A DNA stretch of 64,000 nt from Virgibacillus chiguensis (GCF_900129865.1 NZ_FQXD01000007.1:4221-68220), one strand, 5' to 3'; numbered from the stretch's first letter, positions 17,178-25,880 are shown. Notes: generated by a model from the letters alone, not told the origin. Program-made: numbers and translations.

Positions 17178-17735
17178 TCATTCTAAATTTGCGTGTTTCT
17201 GGGATAACACTTGGTTTGACTTATTCCATTGCTCTTGTTGAAGCACATGAGCAATAACAGCATCTAACACTACATGTGCTGATTGATCAAATTGGCTTCC
17301 TAATGGTTGGATTGTAGCAGGCTCATTCTGTAATCGCTTTTTGGTGGCAGCAGGAATTTCTACGACACAATTACTGTATTGGGCAATGACAGATTGCTTA
17401 TTTGTTGTTACTAATGCTATAGTAGCGCCAATGGCAGTAGCTTTTTCTGCAAAGTATGCTAATGTTCCTGTGTTTCCTGAGCCAGAAATGATTAACAACA
17501 CATCATCCGCTTCCATGTTTGGTGTAATTGTTTCTCCAACGACATAAACAGAATATCCACTGTGCATCATACGAATGGCAAAGGCTTTGCCAATCAACCC
17601 TGATCGACCCGTACCGGCTACAAAAATGGAATTTGCTCGTTTCAATTGTTCTACTAACGCAACTACCTCATCTGAATCAACTGCTTGTATTACTTTACTT
17701 ACCTCCATGACAATCGTATCTAGTGTTTTTCTCAT
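17178..17735 (-). CDS. 6-phospho-3-hexuloisomerase-like SIS protein (HxlB-like)
   Basis: A 185-residue single-SIS-domain protein of the phosphohexuloisomerase (PHI, HxlB) type. GTGRSGLIGKAF at about residue 41 and IISGSGNTG at about residue 82 are the phosphosugar-binding SIS loops; length matches HxlB (about 185). PHI converts arabino-3-hexulose 6-phosphate to fructose 6-phosphate in the ribulose monophosphate pathway. The usual partner, hexulose-6-phosphate synthase HxlA, is not in this window; the neighbours are a KDPG aldolase and RpiA. It begins 2 bp after the LacI regulator stop, so it is cotranscribed with it. Confidence 0.82.
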   Translation of the reverse strand: MRKTLDTIVMEVSKVIQAVDSDEVVALVEQLKRANSIFVAGTGRSGLIGKAFAIRMMHSGYSVYVVGETITPNMEADDVLLIISGSGNTGTLAYFAEKATAIGATIALVTTNKQSVIAQYSNCVVEIPAATKKRLQNEPATIQPLGSQFDQSAHVVLDAVIAHVLQQEQWNKSNQVLSQKHANLE

Positions 17736-17737
17736 TG

Positions 17738-18757
17738 CTATATTTCATTCCCCTTCCTCTCACAAGATTCTCTGATTATGATTTCAGGAGCAAAGCGATA
17801 CACCTGTTTTTTGCTTGCTCCATTATCAAATTGTTTAAATAGTAACTCCGCAGCCTTCTTACCCATATCAAATGCTGGCTGTGCAACCGTAGTTAATGAG
17901 GGCGTGTAGAGCGAAGCAAATGTGACATCATCAATGCCAATAATGGCTAATTGCTGGGGCACTTGAATTTGCTGATCTTTTACATATTGCAACAATTGAT
18001 AAAGCAGGCGATCGTTTAAAGCAAGTATTGCTTCAGGAGGATCGGACAACAAGAGCAGTTTTTTCATTTGTTCTTCCACTTTTTCCAATGCACTGTTAAT
18101 TGCATATAAAGGATTTGGACGAATATGGTTCTTTTCAAGGCTCTGTTGATACCCTTCTATTCGCTCTAATCGAGGCGTTATCGGATCAAACAGTGGTGGT
18201 GCCAGAACAGCTATTTTTTGATAACCATTAGCAACAAATTGATCCACAGCTAATTGAGCAGCCTGATGATTGTTTAGTAAAACCGCATCTGCTTCAACAC
18301 CTGGAACGAGACGATCTATAAATACGAACGGGTACTCATCTTTCATTAAATCTTGGTAGAACGTTTTATTTTTACTAGTCGGAAATAAAATAATGCCGTC
18401 CACTTGTTTAGCTCGAAGCATGTCAATATACCGCTTTTCTTTTTCTGAGTTATCATCCGCATTACAAACAATGACGTGGTAATCTTCTGTATGACAGTAA
18501 TCTTCAATCGCTCTAATAACACGCGTAGAAAAATCATGTAATATATTTGCAACAATTACACCAATTGTTTTCGTAGATCTCTGCTTTAAACTCCGAGCAA
18601 TAATATTAGGTTGATATCCTAATTCTTTAATGGCAGCGTCTACACGCTCTTTCGTTTCTACACTCATATAATCAAAACGTTGATTCAAGAATTGCGACAC
18701 AGTGCTTTTTGAAACACCTGCATAAGTAGCTACATCGGTAATAGTTACTTTTTTCAT
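17738..18757 (-). CDS. LacI-family repressor (KdgR-like)
   Basis: A 339-residue LacI/GalR regulator: HTH at residues 4-25 (TITDVATYAGVSKSTVSQFL), hinge helix near residue 50 (PNIIARSL), and a periplasmic-binding-protein-like effector domain. First gene of the sugar-acid cluster and overall most like KdgR of Bacillus, which controls KDG catabolism. Two palindromic operators stand 22 bp upstream of its start, indicating autoregulation of the whole operon; the inducer is probably a keto-deoxy sugar acid or its phosphate, which is inference. Confidence 0.88.
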   Translation of the reverse strand: MKKVTITDVATYAGVSKSTVSQFLNQRFDYMSVETKERVDAAIKELGYQPNIIARSLKQRSTKTIGVIVANILHDFSTRVIRAIEDYCHTEDYHVIVCNADDNSEKEKRYIDMLRAKQVDGIILFPTSKNKTFYQDLMKDEYPFVFIDRLVPGVEADAVLLNNHQAAQLAVDQFVANGYQKIAVLAPPLFDPITPRLERIEGYQQSLEKNHIRPNPLYAINSALEKVEEQMKKLLLLSDPPEAILALNDRLLYQLLQYVKDQQIQVPQQLAIIGIDDVTFASLYTPSLTTVAQPAFDMGKKAAELLFKQFDNGASKKQVYRFAPEIIIRESCERKGNEI

Positions 18758-18778
18758 AAAGCACCTCTCCTTTTAAAC

Positions 18779-18803
18779 TAAATCGATTTACTAAACCGAT
18801 TTA
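18779..18803. promoter_or_regulatory. Tandem LacI-type operators
   Basis: TAAATCGATTTA (18779-18790, a perfect 12-bp palindrome with the CG centre typical of LacI-family sites) is followed one base later by TAAACCGATTTA (18792-18803, one mismatch). A weaker copy TAAATCGTTTA lies at 18824. Directly upstream of the LacI-family gene, so probably its own operators. Confidence 0.75.
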
Positions 18804-18995
18804 GTTGCATTATATATGAATTTTAAATCGTTTACAAGTGGCGTTATGATGAACCTACAAAAATACATATTCGCACGAGCAAGCTCATAGATATAAGTAA
18901 TAAACTCCTACTGTGAGGGAACAGGCTCAACTTATTCGTTTTAGCATAAACCGTATGTCCATTTTAAATTACTCTTTAATAAGGGAGCTGTTGGT

Positions 18996-19388
18996 ATGCA
19001 AGATTCAATGGGAATTACAGAAGAGGAAATCAGACGTTATTATGTGCTTCAACAGGAAAAAAAGGAAATAGAGTATGAGATGAAAGAGTTGAAAAAGTAT
19101 TTCCATCAAGCTCTTGATGCTTCTGTTGGAGAAAATCAAAAGGGAGAAATGAAGCGAGGGGACTATTTAGCGCAACGGCAAATTCGTACTTCAACCCAAT
19201 ACGAACGAGTTTGTACCGTAAGTAAATTAGAGGATATGCAGTTAGCAGATTTTATTATTATAGAAAAACGACCAGATACCGATAAGCTAGAAGCTGCTAT
19301 CAAACTAGGATTAGTAGATGGCGAAGCATTTGCAGATTGTAAACATACAAAGGTAAACCAAGCTATCACTGTTAAAAAGCTTCGTTAA
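18996..19388 (+). CDS. Conserved hypothetical protein
   Basis: A 130-residue soluble protein I do not recognise. The first 45 residues are highly charged and probably helical or coiled coil (EEEIRRYYVLQQEKKEIEYE); the second half has ADFIIIEKRPDTDKLEAAIKLG and ends VNQAITVKKLR. AAGGGAGCTG stands before the ATG. Monocistronic, with a strong terminator 20 bp downstream. The coiled-coil plus small domain loosely recalls phage-type nuclease-inhibitor proteins, but this is not a supported assignment. Confidence 0.65.
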   Translation: MQDSMGITEEEIRRYYVLQQEKKEIEYEMKELKKYFHQALDASVGENQKGEMKRGDYLAQRQIRTSTQYERVCTVSKLEDMQLADFIIIEKRPDTDKLEAAIKLGLVDGEAFADCKHTKVNQAITVKKLR

Positions 19389-19408
19389 AAGAGAGCTTCA
19401 ATAACATG

Positions 19409-19450
19409 AACAGTGAAACCAAACGGAAAAATGCCCGTGGTTTCACTGTT
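19409..19450 (+). terminator. Strong terminator
   Basis: A perfect 13-bp stem AACAGTGAAACCA/TGGTTTCACTGTT with a 16-nt loop, followed by TTAT, closing the preceding gene. Confidence 0.8.
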
Positions 19451-19770
19451 TTATCATTAGAAAAGCTTGGTTTATACGTTAACTCTTTAGGTGGTTATTT
19501 CCCTCTTTTATTCCTACGCTCAAAAGGAAAGCTTTTTAATAGAATTTTGATCGCATAGCAACCTTACACCAGTCTATACGCAAGATATATGACATATCCT
19601 TTCATTTCGTTTGCTCCACTAAATTTCTGTTGTATGATAGAATCATAAGCAAGTTTAGATGCTTCCCATACAACTATGCTGCATAGACAATAAGCTAATC
19701 AGCCTGCATATGAAACGAATCATACTCGATCTACATTGAATGCTATCTTAATTTGAAAGAAGGTGATTTT
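19451..19770. other. Intergenic, repeat B trace only
   Basis: A short trace of repeat B (CATTAGAAAAGCTTGGTTT at 19455) and otherwise nothing identifiable; it should contain the promoter of the following gene. Confidence 0.4.
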
Positions 19771-20424
19771 TTGCAAATAAATCGTTTACCTATCCTTATT
19801 CTAGTAATGGGTGTTTTATATATTTTTATCATCCCGGAGGAACCTCTTGTTTTCAAACTGTTTTTCAAGTTAATCCCAATGGCACTCATTATTTTTTATG
19901 CTTTTTACTCCCTGCCTAAGCAGAAAACCAAATCACATTGGCTCATTCTTATTGGTCTATTTTTTTGCTCTATTGGGGACGGAACCATACACTGGTTCAT
20001 CGTTGGTCTCACATCCTTTTTGATTGGACACTTATTCTATCTATCTGGCTTTATCTATCAATGGAAATTTTCCATTTGGCGCGCCGCCTCTATTATTCCT
20101 ATAGGGGTTTATGCTTGGATTATTGGTAGTGACTTCGTTCAGGCCGTGGCTCGCTCAGAAGACACCTACCTCGTAATACCTGTAATCATTTACATGACGG
20201 CGATCGCTAGCATGGCATGGTTTGCCATTATGTCAGGAAATGTTTTTGCTAGTATTGGCAGTATTCTATTCGTTATTTCTGACTCTATTTTGGCATGGAA
20301 CATGTTTGTTTCGCCAATTAACAATGAACATATATTCGTTATGATTACGTATTACACCGCCCAATTTTTCATTGCTCACAGTCTGAGGAACTTTGGTAAA
20401 AAGCATTCACGAACTGTCTGGTAA
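19771..20424 (+). CDS. Lysoplasmalogenase family membrane protein (YhhN/TMEM86)
   Basis: A 217-residue integral membrane protein with about eight hydrophobic helices and the YhhN family landmarks: LIGLFFCSIGD (helix 3, conserved Asp) and a later ISDSILAWN segment with a second conserved Asp. Family members hydrolyse the vinyl-ether bond of lysoplasmalogens. A TTG start at 19771 is preferred since GAAGGTG lies at the right distance; the TTG at 19753 is inside the ribosome binding region. Single gene with its own terminator. Confidence 0.78.
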   Translation: MQINRLPILILVMGVLYIFIIPEEPLVFKLFFKLIPMALIIFYAFYSLPKQKTKSHWLILIGLFFCSIGDGTIHWFIVGLTSFLIGHLFYLSGFIYQWKFSIWRAASIIPIGVYAWIIGSDFVQAVARSEDTYLVIPVIIYMTAIASMAWFAIMSGNVFASIGSILFVISDSILAWNMFVSPINNEHIFVMITYYTAQFFIAHSLRNFGKKHSRTVW

Positions 20425-20562
20425 ACAAAGGATTGCCTTATACATCACAATCATTTAACCCCCCCTTTGAAGCTGACCCTTAGATATGTACTACCTATTA
20501 GTGGGAAATGAAAAAAAATCCACTGATTGACGATTCGCTTTATAAACAAGCGTAATTTGTTC

Positions 20563-20603
20563 AAGCTTGCAGAAAACACGATTTGTTTTCCTGCAAGCTT
20601 TTT
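20563..20603 (+). terminator. Terminator
   Basis: AAGCTTGCAG plus AAAACA pair with TGTTTT plus CTGCAAGCTT around a small loop (one bulged base), followed by TTT. About 140 bp after the lysoplasmalogenase gene. Confidence 0.75.
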
Positions 20604-20636
20604 CAATAGTAGAAGAAAAACAAAGGCTTTCGCCAT

Positions 20637-20670
20637 AAAACTTGGTTTGTCGCCAAGTTTTTTAATTCCT
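20637..20670 (+). repeat. Repeat family B, 5' hairpin fragment
   Basis: AAAACTTGGTTTGTCGCCAAG and its following T run: only the hairpin part of the family. Plus orientation is given by the TTGTCGCC half. Confidence 0.65.
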
Positions 20671-20806
20671 TATTTTAGACAAACAACAAATTGTTTAGGC
20701 ATAAATACGCCTGAAGTCGTACTCCATATTATTTCTTTAGCCTGTTACTTCCTATGTGTAACAAGTATACAATCATAACTATAGCTCCTAGTCGTGAATG
20801 ATGAAG

Positions 20807-21050
20807 GAACAAAGGCTCGGGGCCCCCGTTCAGCAACGTAGCGACTGGAACGAACCAACGAAAGTTTTAGGATCATGCTCCTGCAACAGGAGTATGCTGG
20901 CGCCCTCCGGCAAGCCCGTCTTTAGTCGGCATTCCTATTTAGTACGAACCAATGATGACTTCGCGTAGGTCAATGGAGTGAAGTCGCCTAGTTGCTGGGC
21001 GCTGGAGCCGAACGTGGCTAAATAACTTAGTAAATTTATCCACCGCTGTA
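20807..21050 (+). repeat. Repeat family A, near full-length copy 4
   Basis: Contains every block of the family in order: GAACAAAGGCTCGG, GCAACGTAGCGACTGGAACG, the CTCCTG-CAA-CAGGAG hairpin, CTCCGGCAAGCCCGTCTTTAG, AAGTCGCCTAGTTGCTGGGC and GTGGCTAAATAACTTAGTAA; it diverges before the AT-rich 3' end. Confidence 0.88.
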
Positions 21051-21101
21051 GACAGTCAAAAAGTCTTACGCGAGAAATATGTAAGCCAAGGAGGTGAAAC
21101 C

Positions 21102-21191
21102 ATGAAAAAAGCGCTTATTACATCTGGTATCGTTGCAGCATGCTTATCGGCGATAGTGCTCACTATTTCCAAAACAAAAACGGCAACATAA
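21102..21191 (+). CDS. Tiny single-span membrane peptide, cassette 1
   Basis: A 29-codon ORF with one of the best ribosome binding sites in the window (AAGGAGGTGAAACC before ATG). The product starts MKKALITSG, has one hydrophobic stretch (about residues 5-21) and ends in a Lys/Thr-rich tail. It ends 41 bp before the ABC ATPase gene, so it is probably in the same transcript. A second cassette 2.3 kb downstream has an ORF of the same design. It may be a small subunit, a regulator or a secreted/antimicrobial peptide; I do not recognise it. Confidence 0.6.
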   Translation: MKKALITSGIVAACLSAIVLTISKTKTAT

Positions 21192-21232
21192 GAATCTTAT
21201 TTGCACAACCTAACAACTATGGAGGTAACATA

Positions 21233-22147
21233 ATGACAAGCGCAGCATTAGAATTAGTTCATTTGAAAAAAACAATCGGCAAAAAGGAAATTATTAAAGA
21301 TCTTTCCTTATCGATTGAACCTGGAGAAGTGTTTGGTTTCATTGGACCAAATGGCGCTGGGAAAACGACAACAATACGTATGATTGTCGGTTTAATTAGC
21401 ATCACAGAAGGTGACGTACTCATTCAAGGGAAAAGCTCCAAAACAAGTTTCAAAGAAGCGATTCAAGAAGTTGGAGCTATTGTGGAAAATCCAGAAATGT
21501 ACCCATTCATGAGTGGATGGCAAAACGTAAAGCATTATGCCCGTATGATGTCAGGAGTAACAAAAGAACGTATGCAAGAAGTCGTCGAATTAATGGGGCT
21601 TGAAAAAGCGATTCACGAAAAAGTAGGGAAGTATTCATTAGGAATGCGCCAACGTTTAGGGATCGCTCAAGCTCTCTTACATAAACCATCTGTTTTAATA
21701 CTGGATGAACCTACGAACGGTTTAGACCCTGCTGGAATCCGCGAAATGCGTGACCATATTCGCCATTTAGCTAAAGAACAAAACGTCGCAATTATTATTT
21801 CCAGTCATTTACTTTCCGAAATTGAACAAATGTGTGATCGCATTGGAATTATTAAAAATGGAGAGCTTATAACGCTTCAACAAGTTGGAGAAACAGAAAA
21901 TGATAATCTGCTCCATCATTTGCAAGTAACTCCTATGAACCGAGCAAAACAAATATTACATGAACATCTTCAATTAGAGGCGACAGCATTGGATGGGCGA
22001 CTATCATTTCATTGCCAAAAAGAATTCGTTCCAAACATCATTAGCAAGCTGGTTGAAAACCATTGCGCTATCTATGAACTTACAACAGCACATGATTCAT
22101 TAGAGGATCAATTCTTTGAACTGATTGGAGAGAATACCATTGAGTAG
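21233..22147 (+). CDS. BcrA-type ABC transporter ATPase, cassette 1
   Basis: A 304-residue ABC ATPase of the bacitracin/antibiotic type (BcrA-like). Walker A GPNGAGKTTT at about residue 39, signature YSLGMRQRLG, Walker B LILDEPTNGLDPAG, H-loop SSHLL; the extra C-terminal 80 residues are usual for this class. Start is ATG 21233 behind GGAGGT. About 75-80 percent identical by eye to the ATPase at 23629, so the two cassettes are a tandem duplication. Its stop overlaps the TTG start of the permease gene, indicating coupled translation. Confidence 0.9.
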   Translation: MTSAALELVHLKKTIGKKEIIKDLSLSIEPGEVFGFIGPNGAGKTTTIRMIVGLISITEGDVLIQGKSSKTSFKEAIQEVGAIVENPEMYPFMSGWQNVKHYARMMSGVTKERMQEVVELMGLEKAIHEKVGKYSLGMRQRLGIAQALLHKPSVLILDEPTNGLDPAGIREMRDHIRHLAKEQNVAIIISSHLLSEIEQMCDRIGIIKNGELITLQQVGETENDNLLHHLQVTPMNRAKQILHEHLQLEATALDGRLSFHCQKEFVPNIISKLVENHCAIYELTTAHDSLEDQFFELIGENTIE

Positions 22148-23093
22148 CATGTTAAAACTTATCCATAATGAACAACTAAAAATATATACAAAAAAATCAA
22201 CCTGGCTTATGTATCTTATCTTAGCGGGGTTAATTTTCACTTTCGCATTTAGTGTAAATTATTATGGTGTTCCAAACGAAGAATACCAAGTTGACAACTG
22301 GCAACAAGTCTTGCAAGAAGAAAATCAAAACTTAGAACAGGAAATGAAAAAAGATAAGTTTAAAACAGCGTATCATTCTTACATCATTGAAAAAAACAAT
22401 TATTATTTAGAACATGATATTCAGCCAGCTGCTTACGATGCTTGGAACTTTACAGGAGAAACATCAGAGATAATCATAGTTGTCGGATTATTATCCATCA
22501 TTGTCGCTGGAGGCATCGTTGCCAACGAATTCCGCTGGGGAACGATTAAACTACTACTTATTCGCCCCATTGAAAGAAGTAAGATTTTGTTTTCTAAATA
22601 TGTAGCAGTCCTGTTATTTGCATTATATACACTTCTATTTCTCTTTATTACGGCCTGGATCACTGGAGCAATCTTTTTTGGAATTAGTGAAGTGGACGCT
22701 ACTATCGTTAAAGATGCGACGGATGGGTTTAGGTCAGTCCCATTATTCAAGGATATTTTGACGAATTATAGCTTTCCACTAGTTGATTTGCTTATGATGA
22801 CTACGTTAGCATTTATGATTTCAACTGTATTTCGTAATAGTTCATTAGCTATTGGGGTTTCATTGTTTTTATTGATGGGCGGTTCTTCATTTGTACAGAT
22901 GTTTGCAGATAAAGATTGGGTAAAATACATTTTATTTGCCAACACAAATCTAAGACAATACACCGCTGGAAACACCCCTTTTGCAGAAGGTATGACACTG
23001 GGCTTTTCCCTTACCGTTTTAATCGTCTATTATGTTATTTTCATAGTAACTTCATGGATCGTATTTAAGAAACGCGATGTTGCAGGTCAATAA
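22140..23093 (+). CDS. ABC-2 type permease, cassette 1
   Basis: A 317-residue ABC-2 membrane protein: one N-terminal helix (about 18-38), an extracytoplasmic charged loop of about 75 residues containing KNNYYLEHDIQPA, then five further helices including the GGIVANEFRWGTIKLLLIRP coupling segment. Start is taken as TTG 22140, with GGAG 9 bp upstream inside the ATPase gene; the paralogue has the same TTG and no alternative ATG. Together with the ATPase it should export or protect against a small hydrophobic or peptide compound. Confidence 0.85.
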   Translation: MSSMLKLIHNEQLKIYTKKSTWLMYLILAGLIFTFAFSVNYYGVPNEEYQVDNWQQVLQEENQNLEQEMKKDKFKTAYHSYIIEKNNYYLEHDIQPAAYDAWNFTGETSEIIIVVGLLSIIVAGGIVANEFRWGTIKLLLIRPIERSKILFSKYVAVLLFALYTLLFLFITAWITGAIFFGISEVDATIVKDATDGFRSVPLFKDILTNYSFPLVDLLMMTTLAFMISTVFRNSSLAIGVSLFLLMGGSSFVQMFADKDWVKYILFANTNLRQYTAGNTPFAEGMTLGFSLTVLIVYYVIFIVTSWIVFKKRDVAGQ

Positions 23094-23180
23094 TTTTTTA
23101 TTGGCTTGTCGCCAGTCTTATAGCAAAGGTTGTAGTTTTTTTATCTTATAAACCTGACAACTTTATGCTTTCCTATAGTA
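23094..23180 (+). repeat. Repeat family B copy
   Basis: Diverged full-length copy directly after the permease stop: TTGGCTTGTCGCCA hairpin, TATCTTATAAACC middle, TTTCCTATAGTA end. Plus orientation. Confidence 0.75.
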
Positions 23181-23191
23181 CATGTAAAACG

Positions 23192-23218
23192 AAGGGGATG
23201 CCCCATGGGCTTCCCCTT
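23192..23218 (+). terminator. Terminator of cassette 1
   Basis: AAGGGGATGCCC/GGGCTTCCCCTT (one mismatch, tight loop) followed by CCTTATTTTTT. Confidence 0.75.
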
Positions 23219-23430
23219 CCTTATTTTTTGAAAGTAGATATTGTGTACACTATCCGTTCTATCCCTCTTTTTTTGGGAACAAATCTACGGGTTACAAACA
23301 AATGAACCGTTTACATGACAATAATGAAAGGTAGATGTAAGAAAAAACATGTAAAAATTCCCTGGTACTTATGGTACTATTAGCTTACTCACTAGTTGAT
23401 ACGACATTCTTCTGAAAGGATGATAAGCAG

Positions 23431-23538
23431 ATGAAGAAATTGATGATGACCCCTTTTGTATTTTTCGCAGGTTTAGCAATTATGATGATTGTTTTTATCG
23501 CTAAAAAATGGACAAACGTAACAAATAACAAGCAATAA
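23431..23538 (+). CDS. Tiny single-span membrane peptide, cassette 2
   Basis: A 35-codon ORF with GAAAGGATGAT upstream. Product starts MKKLMMTPF, has one hydrophobic span (about residues 6-24) flanked by lysines, and a polar Asn/Thr/Lys tail. It sits 90 bp before the second ABC ATPase, matching the arrangement of cassette 1 though the peptide sequences are only alike in pattern (MKK start, one span, basic tail). Confidence 0.55.
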   Translation: MKKLMMTPFVFFAGLAIMMIVFIAKKWTNVTNNKQ

Positions 23539-23628
23539 CTTTTTATAAAAAAACGATTCCTTTTGCCATAAAGACTAGGTAACAGGTGAAGTTTTTCTAT
23601 TATACATGAATTAATGGAGGTTAAAGAA

Positions 23629-24543
23629 ATGACTGTAGCAGCAATGGAGTTAGTCAATCTGAAAAAATCGATTGGCAACAAAGACATCATTAAGGGCCTA
23701 TCCTTTTCAATTAATCGGGGTGAAGTGTTTGGGTTTATTGGACCGAACGGAGCAGGTAAAACAACGACCATTCGTATGATGGTCGGATTAATTAATATAT
23801 CTGAAGGCGATGTACTCATTCAAGGACATAGTATAAAAAAAGATTTTAAACAAGCTGTACGTGAAGTTGGTGCTATCGTTGAAAACCCAGAAATGTATCC
23901 ATTTATGACAGGGTGGCAAAATTTAAAACACTATGCACGTATGATGCCAGGTGTAACGGAAGAACGTATGCTTAAAGTAGTTAAGTTAATGGGCATGGAA
24001 AAAGCAATCAAAGAAAAGGTTGGTAAGTATTCTTTGGGAATGCGCCAACGTCTTGGAATTGCGCAAGCTCTCTTACACAAGCCGTCTATTTTAATTTTAG
24101 ATGAACCGACAAATGGCTTAGACCCTGCTGGAATTAGAGAAATGCGTGCGCATATTCGCCATCTTGCCCGAGAAGAAAATGTAGCTGTTATTGTATCTAG
24201 TCACTTACTTTCCGAAATTGAACAAATGTGTGACCGCATTGGCGTAATTAAAAATGGCGAAATGGTTACTTTACAACAAGTAGGCGCTCAAGATAATGAT
24301 AATCTCGTTCACCAATTAACGGTTACACCAATTACGAAAGCAAAACAATTCATCCAAGAAGAATTCGCTTTGCAAGTAGTAGAACAAGATGGAATACTAT
24401 CTTTTCATTGTAAAAAAGAGCAAATGCCAGCAGTTATTAAAAGCTTAGTAGAAAACAACTGCTCCATTTATGAGGCGAATGTTGTAAATGGAACCTTAGA
24501 GGACCAATTCTTTGAACTGATTGGAGAGAACACCATTGAGTAG
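23629..24543 (+). CDS. BcrA-type ABC transporter ATPase, cassette 2
   Basis: A 304-residue paralogue of the ATPase at 21233 with the same length and the same motifs (Walker A GPNGAGKTTT, signature YSLGMRQRLG, Walker B LILDEPTNGLDPAG). Differences concentrate in the C-terminal 80 residues. Start ATG 23629 is used because GGAGG is 9 bp upstream; the longer frame from 23614 begins in that site. Stop overlaps the permease start as in cassette 1. Confidence 0.9.
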   Translation: MTVAAMELVNLKKSIGNKDIIKGLSFSINRGEVFGFIGPNGAGKTTTIRMMVGLINISEGDVLIQGHSIKKDFKQAVREVGAIVENPEMYPFMTGWQNLKHYARMMPGVTEERMLKVVKLMGMEKAIKEKVGKYSLGMRQRLGIAQALLHKPSILILDEPTNGLDPAGIREMRAHIRHLAREENVAVIVSSHLLSEIEQMCDRIGVIKNGEMVTLQQVGAQDNDNLVHQLTVTPITKAKQFIQEEFALQVVEQDGILSFHCKKEQMPAVIKSLVENNCSIYEANVVNGTLEDQFFELIGENTIE

Positions 24544-25489
24544 ACTATTTAAATTAATCCAAAATGAACAAGCAAAAATATATATTCGAAAATCGACTTG
24601 GATTATGTATATTATATTATTTGCAATTATCATTGCTGGTGCTTTTTTAACCGATAAATTCTCTGATTTAAATGAGGATTACCAAGGTGACGACTGGCGT
24701 GAAGTGCTTCAAGAAGAAAACAAAGATCTGCAAAAAGAAATGGAAAAAGATGAATATGCAGCATCTATAAACCCAGAAACAATTGCCAAAAACAATTATT
24801 ATTTAGAAAACGATATACAGCCCGCTCCTTATGGTACATGGAATTTTGTGACGGAAAATGCAGTATTAATGATGTTAGTTAGTTTATTAACTATTATTGT
24901 AGCAGGTGGCATTATCGCCAATGAATTCCGCTGGGGTTCAATTAAATTACTACTCATTCGCCCTATTAGTAGAAGCGGAATATTATTATCCAAGTATTTA
25001 GCAACACTCTTATTTGGCTTATATACAACCATCTTTTTATTTATTACATCTTGGATTGTTGGGGCTATCTTCTTTGGTGTTGGAGATATGAACCCTGAAA
25101 TTGTTAAACAAACAGCAAATGGATTTACTTCTGTGTCACTATTACAAGAGACTTTCACGCAATATGGGTATCAATTAGTGCCACTTATTATGATGACAAC
25201 TCTAGCGTTTATGATTTCAGCTGTATTTCGTAACAGCTCTCTAGCAATCGGTATTTCCATTTTCTTAATGATGGGTGGAAACACATTTATTGGTTTCCTA
25301 GCAGAGAAAGAATGGGCCAAATACATTCTGTTTGCTAATCTCGATTTAAGTCAATTTGCGGACGGTAGGACACCTATGGTTAACGGACTGACCTTAGAAT
25401 TTTCCATTACGATGTTAGCTATTTATTACGTCGTCTTCTTAGCAATGTCCTGGATTATATTTACAAAACGCGATGTAGCTGGACAATAA
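24536..25489 (+). CDS. ABC-2 type permease, cassette 2
   Basis: A 317-residue paralogue of the permease at 22140, again from a TTG start overlapping the ATPase stop (GGAG 9 bp upstream). Same order: N-terminal helix, external loop with KNNYYLENDIQPA, GGIIANEFRWGSIKLLLIRP and four to five C-terminal helices. The external loop differs more than the helices, which could reflect different ligands for the two transporters; that is inference. Confidence 0.85.
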   Translation: MSRLFKLIQNEQAKIYIRKSTWIMYIILFAIIIAGAFLTDKFSDLNEDYQGDDWREVLQEENKDLQKEMEKDEYAASINPETIAKNNYYLENDIQPAPYGTWNFVTENAVLMMLVSLLTIIVAGGIIANEFRWGSIKLLLIRPISRSGILLSKYLATLLFGLYTTIFLFITSWIVGAIFFGVGDMNPEIVKQTANGFTSVSLLQETFTQYGYQLVPLIMMTTLAFMISAVFRNSSLAIGISIFLMMGGNTFIGFLAEKEWAKYILFANLDLSQFADGRTPMVNGLTLEFSITMLAIYYVVFLAMSWIIFTKRDVAGQ

Positions 25490-25505
25490 TAGCTCACAAT
25501 AACCT

Positions 25506-25549
25506 AACCTTACATTCGTAGGAAGATTTGTTCTTTCGAATGTAAGGTT
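25506..25549 (+). terminator. Terminator of cassette 2
   Basis: A perfect 13-bp stem AACCTTACATTCG/CGAATGTAAGGTT with an 18-nt loop and TTATA after it, 16 bp past the permease stop. Confidence 0.8.
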
Positions 25550-25635
25550 TTATAAGAAGTTGAAAGTATATCTAAAGAAAGTTGATATTTATCGCATTTA
25601 GTGATATGATTGCGTTATCAAATAAACATTCGGAT

Positions 25636-25665
25636 CACATGTTACTAACACGATTAGGCATGGTG
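25636..25665 (+). promoter_or_regulatory. Ribonucleic antiterminator (RAT)
   Basis: CACA-TGTTACT-AA ... TT-AGGCATGG-TG has the RAT layout recognised by BglG/SacY/LicT/GlcT proteins: TGTTACT on the left strand, AGGCA on the right, an upper CTAA/TTAG stem and a lower CAC/GTG stem. It overlaps the 5' arm of the terminator that follows, so the two structures exclude each other. Confidence 0.75.
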
Positions 25666-25718
25666 GTATGATAGAGTAACCTACCATTCAGGGCTCTTTA
25701 TACTGCCATGTCTTTTTT
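25657..25718 (+). terminator. Conditional leader terminator
   Basis: GGCATGGTGGTAT pairs with ATACTGCCATGTC (some G-U pairs) followed by TTTTTT, 163 bp upstream of the EIIA gene. Antitermination by RAT-bound protein would let transcription reach that gene. Confidence 0.78.
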
Positions 25719-25880
25719 ACGAATAATATAACGTATCGTGCATTCGAAAATGACTTGCTTTTTGTGATTCAGTTAACATAATACGTGAACCCTGTTTCCA
25801 ATTTTTTGCGAAACGTTTTATACTTTTTACTATAGATGCAACCTTCCACCATAACAACTTATAGAAGAGGAGTTAAGCTT

